A stretch of 11,976 bases of DNA, from NCBI GenBank assembly GCA_964592965.1, contig CAZQJX010000077.1, positions 1 through 11,976 of the forward strand, given 5' to 3'. The DNA comes from CAZKMM01 sp964592965. GTDB lineage: Bacteria > RBG-13-61-14 > DRUE01. The notes below the pieces were generated by a model. The model searched no databases, was not told the origin of the DNA, and saw nothing but the letters and a program-made list of their open reading frames with translations. Shown piece by piece: positions 6,463-11,976 of this stretch. Within the stretch, counting starts at the first letter, position 1, and the number at the start of each line of letters is the position of its first letter. A program made the translations under genes and the position numbers.

Positions 6463-7188
6463 ATGAAAAGACTAGGGATTTTTGTAGGAATTTTAATTTT
6501 ATTTCTTTTTCTTCCTTTTGCTTCCAATGCTCAATGGAAATACTCTTTCAGAGGGGTTGAATATAATTTTCTTTACCGAGGTAGCGGAATTTTGAGCAAT
6601 AATTATTTTCAGCTGGCAGACTATATTAGTTTTCACCCCCGCTGGGTAAATCTTTCCGCAGGATTGGAAATTGATTTTACAGGCGAGGAGCTCCGCAGAT
6701 ACTTTTTTGAAGAACGAATTAATCTCAATGATAAAAACTCAGTGGTGGTTAGATTAAATCATCTGGAGTATCCTGATTGGGAAGTGGGAGTGAATATTGT
6801 TAATGCTTATTTTGAGCAGAGGCTGGAAAAGCTCATCTGGGCACTTGGTTTGAGCTATCATTCAGAAAACTTCACTAAATATTACAATGACCCGTTTTTA
6901 TTTAATTCCCGAATTGCCCAGCTTAGAGTGATTTATTCTGTAAGTTATGGCTGGAAGTTCTATAAAGATAAAATCGGCTTGCGCATCGGTGCAGAGAATT
7001 TTACTCAATTTGAAAACTACGGCTATGACCATCTCGGACCTTTCTTCCAGATAAGCTGGCAGGCAACCAAAAGAACAACCCTTTTAGCAAAAGCTGACCT
7101 GAGAATTGTGGGCATTGGCGTTGGACTGCCTCATCTTGAAAGGCAGACATACATTGTGGGTCTCAAATGGGTTAACCTGCCTAAGTAA
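6463..7188 (+). CDS. Exported protein, probable outer-membrane beta-barrel
   Basis: Encodes 241 residues from ATG 6463. A strong Sec signal peptide occupies residues 1-23 with cleavage predicted in SNA-QW. The mature protein is rich in Tyr, Phe, Trp and Asn and has many short stretches of alternating polar and nonpolar residues (for example WVNLSAGLEIDF, IWALGLSYHSENF, FFQISWQATKRTTLLAKADL), typical of transmembrane beta-strands. The C-terminus ends YIVGLKWVNLPK, so it does not finish in the aromatic residue common in outer-membrane proteins, although a Trp is close. No catalytic motif is recognised and I cannot name a family. It follows the metallophosphoesterase gene after 15 nt and is very probably cotranscribed with it, so the pair may work together at the envelope. 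Confidence 0.65.
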   Translation: MKRLGIFVGILILFLFLPFASNAQWKYSFRGVEYNFLYRGSGILSNNYFQLADYISFHPRWVNLSAGLEIDFTGEELRRYFFEERINLNDKNSVVVRLNHLEYPDWEVGVNIVNAYFEQRLEKLIWALGLSYHSENFTKYYNDPFLFNSRIAQLRVIYSVSYGWKFYKDKIGLRIGAENFTQFENYGYDHLGPFFQISWQATKRTTLLAKADLRIVGIGVGLPHLERQTYIVGLKWVNLPK

Positions 7189-7299
7189 TTTTTATTGGGT
7201 ATTTTACTTTTAATATTTCTAGGATAAGTCAAAAAATAACTTGTCTGATGTTTTGTGAGTAAGATTAAGCATTCAGTTTTAAGATTCACTTGTAATCTT

Positions 7300-9018
7300 T
7301 TACATCTGTTCCAGAGGGGTTGCGCCCAGAAGTTTTAAGCCATTGGCAAGAACCTGCCTGACTGAATTCACAAGGACAAGTCGTGGTAGTTCATACTCTC
7401 CGCTTCCCAGAACTCTATGGCGATTATAAAACTGATTAAAGGTGCTGGTGAGCTCAAATAAATAATTGCAGATAACAAAAGGCTCATATTCTTCCCGAGC
7501 TTTTTTAACTATCTCTGGAAATATTGCCAGCTTTTTAATCAGCTCTTTGCTTTCAGGCTCACTTAGTAAAGATAGATTCGTGTTTAAGCTTATTTCTCTT
7601 TGAGCTTTTCTCAGTATCCCGCAGATGCGGGCGTGGGTGTATTGAAGATATGGACCAGTATCTCCTTCAAAATTTAAAACCTGCTCCCAGTTAAAGACCA
7701 GGTCTTTTTCCCTTCGGTTTTTAAAATCATTGATGATAAGGGCGCTAATACCGATTTGCTCTGCAAGCTCATCTATATCAACATTTGGGCTCAATTTGCC
7801 CATTTTGATGTTTTCTTCTATTTTTTCTCGTGCTCGCTCCTTTGCCTCATCTAACACTTCTTCTAAAAGAACTATCTCACCCCGCCTTGTGCTTAATCCC
7901 TGAATATGCCCGAATTTTATATGCTTGAGCCTACTTGCCCATTCATAGCCCATTTTTTTAAGGAGCAAAAATAACTGCTGAAAGTGTAGCTCCTGAGGTC
8001 TTCCTACTACATAGAGCATCTCTTCTGGCTGGAATTTCTCAAACCTGTAAATAGCACCTATTAGGTCACGGGTGGCATATAAAGTAGCGCCATCAGATTT
8101 GCGGAGAAGAAGTGGCGGAAGACCCTCATCATCAAATCTGACCAGCTCTGCACCTGTTTCTGGGTCTTTTTCTAAAAGCCCACTCTGAGCCAGCTTTTGA
8201 AAAATATTTTCTAGCTCCTCATTCTTAGCAATGTAAAAACTCTCCCCCCAATAATAATCAAATTCCACTCCCAGCCTTTTATAAACCCTTTTAAATTCTT
8301 CAAGGCTCAGGTCACGAAATCTCTGCCAGAGATTTTTTGCCTGTTCATCTCCTTCTTCTAGCCTGCGGAACCATTCTCTTGCTCGCTGGCGCCAGCCTTC
8401 ATCTTCTTCTGCCAAGCGATTGTATTTGATGTAAAGCTCAAGCAGATACTGAATGGGTTTTTCCTTTAATCTTTCCTCGTTGCCTTCTTCTTTCCAGCCA
8501 AGAAGAACAATTCCAAACTGCGTGCCCCAATCACCTAAATGATTAATCCCAATAACCTCATAGCCCAAGAATTTAAAAATCCTTACCAGCGATGCGCCGA
8601 TTATGGTTGAACGAAGATGCCCGATGTGAAAAGGCTTGGCTATGTTTGGTGAGGAATAGTCAATAACTATTCTCTTCCCCTCGCCCTCTTTGCTGGAGCC
8701 ATAGCGGTTTTTTTCAGAAAATATTTTATTTATAAGCTCCTGCGTGAAATCCTGATATGAAAGAAAAAGATTTAAATACGCTCCCTTCGGCTCCGCGTGG
8801 GAGAAGAAGGTTTTTGAAAGCTCTATTCCTTCTGCCAGCTCCTTTGCAATCTCTGCTGGATTTTTTTTCAGCTTTTTAGCTAAGGCAAAGCAGGGAAGGG
8901 CTAAGTCGCCGAATTCCGCCCGAGGCGGAATCTCAAACAGCTCCAAAACTTCCTCTGGCTCAAGTCCTGTTTTCTGGGCAATTTTTTCAGCCAGCTCTTT
9001 TTTTGCCTGCTCAAACAT
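7300..9018 (-). CDS. argS: Arginyl-tRNA synthetase
   Basis: Encodes 572 residues of a class I aminoacyl-tRNA synthetase that charges tRNA-Arg in the cytoplasm. The Add1-type N-terminal domain contains AEFGDLALPCFALAKKLKK. The HIGH motif is in IAKPFHIGHLRST (HIGH at 131-134), followed by NHLGDWGTQFG. The KMSKS-equivalent loop is LSTRRG at 375-380, comparable to the MSTRKG form seen in bacterial ArgRS. The C-terminal DALR anticodon-binding domain contains GDTGPYLQYTHARI (about 453-466). A TTG in frame at 9052-9054 would add 12 residues, but it forms part of a -35 candidate and has no ribosome binding site. ATG 9016-9018 gives the usual family start (MFEQAKKELAEKI) and is preferred. That ATG also lacks a Shine-Dalgarno. 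The gene converges on the outer-membrane gene across 111 bp and is 76 bp downstream of the kinase-like gene on the same strand. Confidence 0.95.
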   Translation of the reverse strand: MFEQAKKELAEKIAQKTGLEPEEVLELFEIPPRAEFGDLALPCFALAKKLKKNPAEIAKELAEGIELSKTFFSHAEPKGAYLNLFLSYQDFTQELINKIFSEKNRYGSSKEGEGKRIVIDYSSPNIAKPFHIGHLRSTIIGASLVRIFKFLGYEVIGINHLGDWGTQFGIVLLGWKEEGNEERLKEKPIQYLLELYIKYNRLAEEDEGWRQRAREWFRRLEEGDEQAKNLWQRFRDLSLEEFKRVYKRLGVEFDYYWGESFYIAKNEELENIFQKLAQSGLLEKDPETGAELVRFDDEGLPPLLLRKSDGATLYATRDLIGAIYRFEKFQPEEMLYVVGRPQELHFQQLFLLLKKMGYEWASRLKHIKFGHIQGLSTRRGEIVLLEEVLDEAKERAREKIEENIKMGKLSPNVDIDELAEQIGISALIINDFKNRREKDLVFNWEQVLNFEGDTGPYLQYTHARICGILRKAQREISLNTNLSLLSEPESKELIKKLAIFPEIVKKAREEYEPFVICNYLFELTSTFNQFYNRHRVLGSGEYELPRLVLVNSVRQVLANGLKLLGATPLEQM

Positions 9019-9026
9019 TTTATTGA

Positions 9027-9054
9027 ATATTAGCGGATTTGGCGATTGTTTCAA
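9027..9054 (-). promoter_or_regulatory. argS: Possible argS promoter giving a leaderless mRNA
   Basis: On the minus strand TTGAAA (9049-9054, 5 of 6) and TAATAT (9027-9032, 4 of 6) are 16 bp apart. Only 8 bp separate the -10 from the ATG at 9018, so transcription would start at or within 2-3 nt of the start codon. The absence of a Shine-Dalgarno in front of argS agrees with this. Confidence 0.45.
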
Positions 9055-9094
9055 ATTGAATTATTTGAATAAGCTAGGCTGGTGAAGATGATTT

Positions 9095-10285
9095 TTATGT
9101 CCTTTTATTCCTTTGCGCAGAGATGCTTTGCCATTGCTCAGGCAGGGTAAGACCCTTTCCACCAGCACCGACCAAATTCTCCCAGTTCTTGGGCGAGCCT
9201 TTAGGAAGCCTCTGCTCATAGGTTTTTTTGAAAATCTTTTCAGTTATAAATCTATCCATTCTTTTCATTTGGCGGAAGAATTTCCAAATTAAAACATCTT
9301 GATAGTTATAGCTGAATATCTCCTTTTCAACAAAGGGTTTGATGTTTAGCTCAGAAAGCTCATCTGCGAGCCATTTATTGGCGAGCTCAACCATTTTGGG
9401 CACCAAATCAGGACGATGATGAGTAATAAAGCTGGCAAGAAGGTCAAGAACAACATCCCGGGGACGATAATATCGGTCAATAACTTCTTTTAACAGCGTA
9501 TGACGAATGATCGGTCTTAAAAGAGCAGGCACGCTTTTGATAAAAACCTCAGCATCAAGCTGTTCCTCACCGTTCCTGCGAATCAGGGGCGTGGAAGTAT
9601 CAATATAAAGTAATGGCTCGCCTTCTTTTATATCTTTTTCCAGCTGAAATTCAGGGAATGCCCAGTTAGGTATTTGAGCATCAAAACCAATCTGATATTC
9701 TGGATGCATTAGATTCCATAGAAAAACTTTTTTCAGCTCAGCCAAAAGTCGGGTAAATATAGCTTCTATTTGTTTTTGATTTGCTACTTGGATAATTAAA
9801 CAGGCAATGGATTCTCTTGACAGGCGCTCCTGAAGATTATAAACCAGCCATCTGCCATCTTTTGCTGGCATAAGCTTGTGCTGGGCATAAGGCGTGGTGA
9901 TGCCGAGAGTATTGGTTAAAAAATCTTCATATTCATAGCAGAGCTGGGCGTATTTTTCTGCGCTTGCTTTATCAGGGAAGCTGGGCGCTTTTTTAACTGC
10001 CAGATGAGCCCAGCGGTTGTTTCCCACCTGCCTAAAAGGTGCACCATCTCCAATTAATTCAATGGTGGTGGTAATTTCGCCAATTCCCAGAATCTTTACC
10101 TTAAGCGGATTTGTCCACCGAGAAGCAATATCTTTTTTCAATCTTTTTAAAATACTTTTTTGAGCAGATAGTCTTTCNNNNNNNNNNNNNNNNNNNNNNN
10201 NNNNNNNNNNNNNNNNNNNNNNNNNNNNNNNNNNNNNNNNNNNNNNNNNNNNNNNNNNNNNNNNNNNNNNNNNNNNNTCTTTCAT
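9095..10285 (-). CDS. Kinase-fold-like protein of unknown function (interrupted by assembly gap)
   Basis: The start (ATG 10283-10285) lies 3 nt after the aminotransferase stop; after ATG-AAA-GA the sequence enters a 100-N gap, so the length and the join of the N-terminus are unknown. From 10177 down to 9095 the frame is open. I do not recognise the family with confidence. Visible features fit a protein-kinase/aminoglycoside-phosphotransferase fold: GIGEITTTIEL as a possible nucleotide loop, a Lys pair in HLAVKKAP (9989-9994), a hinge-like RWLVYNLQERL, FDAQIPNW in which Asp (9680-9682) and Asn (9665-9667) are spaced like the D-x4-N of kinase catalytic loops, and LLYIDTSTPL, whose Asp (9599-9601) sits where the metal-binding Asp is expected. 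No signal peptide is visible. A small-molecule or lipid kinase is plausible, but a pseudokinase cannot be excluded. Tight linkage to the aminotransferase suggests a shared substrate. Confidence 0.6.
   Translation of the reverse strand: MKXXXXXXXXXXXXXXXXXXXXXXXXXXXXXXXXXXERLSAQKSILKRLKKDIASRWTNPLKVKILGIGEITTTIELIGDGAPFRQVGNNRWAHLAVKKAPSFPDKASAEKYAQLCYEYEDFLTNTLGITTPYAQHKLMPAKDGRWLVYNLQERLSRESIACLIIQVANQKQIEAIFTRLLAELKKVFLWNLMHPEYQIGFDAQIPNWAFPEFQLEKDIKEGEPLLYIDTSTPLIRRNGEEQLDAEVFIKSVPALLRPIIRHTLLKEVIDRYYRPRDVVLDLLASFITHHRPDLVPKMVELANKWLADELSELNIKPFVEKEIFSYNYQDVLIWKFFRQMKRMDRFITEKIFKKTYEQRLPKGSPKNWENLVGAGGKGLTLPEQWQSISAQRNKRT
10178..10277. other. Assembly gap (100 N)
   Basis: Exactly 100 Ns, the conventional placeholder for a scaffold gap of unknown length. 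Both contig ends carry TCTTTC (10172-10177 and 10278-10283). The gap removes the N-terminus of the kinase-like protein, and reading in frame across it has no meaning. Confidence 0.98.
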
Positions 10286-10288
10286 TCT

Positions 10289-11530
10289 CTAAAGCTTTTC
10301 CAGCTCAGAAAAGCTTTTATCTAGGGCATCAAGCACAAATGCTATTTCTTGGTCATTAATGATAAGCGGTGGCATAATAATCATTGCCCGCATATCATTG
10401 TGAGCAAAAAGAGCAATTACGCCATTTCGCTTGAGAGCAGATGTTAAAAGCGGTCCGTATTTTGGCTCGGGCATTTCAATGCCAATCATTAATCCTTTAA
10501 CCCGAATTTCTCTAACCAGCTGAGGATGCTTGCTTTGAAGTTCTTCAAGACCTTTTTTAAATACCTCTCCTTTTCTTTTTACTTCTGCCAAGAATTCTGG
10601 CTGACTGGTCATTTCCAGCACTTTGAGCGCAACCACACACCCTACCTCAGCACCTCCCATTGTTGAAATATGAATAAAAGGATGCTCTTCAAAGAATTTG
10701 TTAAGATAAGGACGAAAACAAGTTGCGCTCATCGGATATATTGCGCCTGAAAGCCCTTTTGCCAAGACCATTATATCAGGAATCACATTGTATTCTTCAA
10801 TAGCCCAGAGCCTTCCTGTTCTTCCCAAGCCTGCCTGAACCTCATCTATGATCATCACCGCACCATATTTATCGCAGAGCTTTCGCACATTGGGGAAGAA
10901 ATCATCAGGTGGAATTTTTATGCCGTAAGTGGCAGGAATGGTTTCAAAGATAACGCCCGCTGTGGTTTCATCTATTTCCTTTTCCAGCGCCTCAATATCT
11001 CCAAACGGCACCTGAACAAAGCCGGGAGCCAGCGGACCAAAATATTTTTTAAATTCTTCCTCACCAGTAGCCAGGGCAAATCCTGTATGACCGTGATATC
11101 CGCCAATAGCACTGATTATTTTTGGTCTGTGCGTGTGCGCCCTTGCCAGCTTGATAGCAAGGTCAACTGCCTCTCCTCCGCCAACACCAAAAACCGTATA
11201 TTGAATATCCCCTGGTGTGAGTTCTGCTAATTTTTTTGCTAAAAGCGCCCTTGCACCGCTGGCAAGGAGATGGTCGCCAATGTCAAAAAGTTCAATAGCT
11301 TTTTTAAGCTCATCAATTATTTCTTTGGGACGATGCCCAAAATTAAACACACCACCGCTTGACCTGCAGTTTATATACTTATTCCCCTTATCATCATAAA
11401 TCCACACCCCTTCCCTTTTAGTGGGTATAAAATCAAAGCCAAGAAGCTTATAGGCATTGGCTTTGCCAGGTGATACATAATTTGCAAAGTCATCAAAAGC
11501 TTGGTTTTTTAAATATTCTTCCCAATTCAT
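10289..11530 (-). CDS. Class III PLP-dependent aminotransferase
   Basis: Encodes 413 residues, normal for the family. It is a cytosolic fold-type I pyridoxal-phosphate enzyme. GVGGGEAVDLAIKLAR (115-130) is the phosphate-binding region, where most relatives have SG(T/A)EA. GGYHGHT (143-149) stacks on the cofactor, IIDEVQAGLGRTG (227-239) supplies Asp229, and Lys258 in VLAKGLSGA forms the Schiff base. The C-terminal MRAMIIMPPLI (380-390) corresponds to the usual LR(I/L)xPPL. The class includes acetylornithine, GABA and putrescine aminotransferases, aminomutases and phospho-lyases; the substrate cannot be decided, and no arginine-biosynthesis neighbours are present to support argD. ATG 11528-11530 has AAGGAG (11538-11543) 7 nt upstream. 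The kinase-like gene starts 3 nt after the stop. Confidence 0.9.
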   Translation of the reverse strand: MNWEEYLKNQAFDDFANYVSPGKANAYKLLGFDFIPTKREGVWIYDDKGNKYINCRSSGGVFNFGHRPKEIIDELKKAIELFDIGDHLLASGARALLAKKLAELTPGDIQYTVFGVGGGEAVDLAIKLARAHTHRPKIISAIGGYHGHTGFALATGEEEFKKYFGPLAPGFVQVPFGDIEALEKEIDETTAGVIFETIPATYGIKIPPDDFFPNVRKLCDKYGAVMIIDEVQAGLGRTGRLWAIEEYNVIPDIMVLAKGLSGAIYPMSATCFRPYLNKFFEEHPFIHISTMGGAEVGCVVALKVLEMTSQPEFLAEVKRKGEVFKKGLEELQSKHPQLVREIRVKGLMIGIEMPEPKYGPLLTSALKRNGVIALFAHNDMRAMIIMPPLIINDQEIAFVLDALDKSFSELEKL

Positions 11531-11559
11531 TAATTTGCTCCTTTTATTTTTTTTGTTTA

Positions 11560-11568
11560 ATCATAGCA
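11560..11568 (-). promoter_or_regulatory. Extended -10 promoter of the aminotransferase operon
   Basis: On the minus strand TGCTATGAT is a TGn-extended -10 (hexamer TATGAT, 5 of 6). No good -35 is present, as is usual for extended -10 promoters. The predicted start near 11552 gives a leader of about 20 nt containing the AAGGAG site. Confidence 0.5.
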
Positions 11569-11858
11569 GAATTTTTGAACAAAAGGAAGATTGAAAATTT
11601 TTAGTAGAGAAATCCAGATGCTCTATTTAGGGAAGTTTATTCGGTTTTGTATTGTTTTTAAAAAATTAAATTGAGAGATGTTTTAATAGATTTGAATAAG
11701 GGCTGATTTTGAGTAAAGATTATTAAAAATTTTAGTGTGGCAGTTTTAGCTAAAAAGTAGCTTCGGCAAGTAAACAAGATTTTAGGTTTTTTGCTTTTAA
11801 ATAGCTTTTCCTAGATGACTAAAAAGCTTTATTAAAAGCTGAGAGAGCGACCAATCGC

Positions 11859-11886
11859 TTGACTTTTTGGCGCAAATTTTTATTAT
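11859..11886 (+). promoter_or_regulatory. Promoter of tRNA-Lys
   Basis: TTGACT (11859-11864, 5 of 6) and TATTAT (11881-11886, 5 of 6) are 16 bp apart. Transcription would start near 11893, about 12 nt before the mature tRNA. An alternative -10, TATATT at 11884-11889, has a less favourable 19-bp spacing. Confidence 0.6.
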
Positions 11887-11905
11887 ATTAATTGCAAAAG
11901 CTGGT

Positions 11906-11976
<71 letters not shown>

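Larger units (their letters stand above)
11531..11905. other. AT-rich divergent intergenic region with short inverted repeats
   Basis: No credible gene is seen in these 375 bp. The left part holds the aminotransferase ribosome binding site and promoter, the right part the tRNA promoter. Between them are a 12-bp palindrome TTTTAGCTAAAA (11744-11755) and a cluster of AAAAGCT words: inverted at 11803-11809, direct at 11822-11828, 11834-11840 and 11896-11902. The stretch 11825-11840 forms a 6-bp inverted repeat with a 4-nt loop. None is followed by a T-run, so they are not terminators; operator sites or chance in AT-rich DNA are both possible. Confidence 0.5.

Noticed and set aside
7223..7245. 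GATAAGT/ACTTGTC hairpin between the convergent outer-membrane and argS genes
   Set aside because: The 7-bp stem includes a G-U pair and no T-run follows in either direction.
7281..7303. AAGATT/AATCTT inverted repeat ending in a few Ts after the outer-membrane gene
   Set aside because: The stem is 6 bp of mostly A-T pairs and the T-run is interrupted; too weak to call a terminator.
8317..8338. Hairpin AAATCTCT-GCC-AGAGATTT followed by a T-run on the plus strand, inside argS
   Set aside because: It looks like an antisense Rho-independent terminator, but the stem is AT-rich with a 3-nt loop and no plus-strand transcript is expected to cross argS, so chance is more likely.
10111..10359. Plus-strand open frame running through the N gap
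   Set aside because: It is open only because Ns cannot encode stops, and it overlaps two supported minus-strand genes.
10289..11530. Naming the aminotransferase argD
   Set aside because: Class III enzymes have many substrates, no arginine-biosynthesis genes flank it, and argS nearby is a translation gene, not evidence for the pathway.

Overview
The window looks like part of a metagenome-assembled genome from an uncultured bacterium. It holds single-copy bacterial housekeeping genes (replicative helicase dnaB, arginyl-tRNA synthetase argS, a lysine tRNA). It also has a run of exactly 100 Ns at 10178-10277, which is how assemblers mark a scaffold gap of unknown size. Several products carry Sec signal peptides, one is a probable lipoprotein and one a probable outer-membrane beta-barrel, so a Gram-negative-type envelope is likely. 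The sequence alone does not let me name the phylum. Promoters are of the ordinary sigma70 type (TTGACA/TATAAT-like), and most genes have a clear AAGGAG ribosome binding site.

Layout. 1-2120 (+): the 3' part of a C_GCAxxG_C_C-type redox protein, an AT-rich gene for a small restriction-endonuclease-like protein, and a uroporphyrinogen-decarboxylase-like (URO-D superfamily) protein, packed without gaps. 2117-3058 (-): a secreted alpha/beta-hydrolase esterase whose stop codon overlaps that of the URO-D gene. 3127-7188 (+): dnaB, overlapping by 4 bp a secreted TPR-like protein, then a promoter and two more exported proteins (a calcineurin-type metallophosphoesterase lipoprotein and a probable outer-membrane protein). 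7300-11530 (-): argS, a kinase-fold-like protein of unknown function interrupted by the N gap, and a class III PLP aminotransferase. 11531-11905 is AT-rich intergenic DNA with several inverted repeats. 11906-11976 (+) is tRNA-Lys(CTT), cut by the window end.

How the genes relate. Aminotransferase and kinase-like genes are separated by 3 nt and almost certainly cotranscribed, so they may act on one metabolite. The metallophosphoesterase and outer-membrane protein form a two-gene unit with its own promoter inside the end of the TPR gene. The argS and dnaB promoters lie so close to their start codons that the mRNAs would be leaderless or nearly so, and neither gene has a Shine-Dalgarno sequence.

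I see no CRISPR array, insertion sequence, phage module or complete multi-gene defence system. The least ordinary items are a perfect 24-bp palindrome inside dnaB, the AT-rich endonuclease-like gene with a non-canonical active site, the kinase-like/aminotransferase pair, and an unusual C-terminal insert in DnaB.
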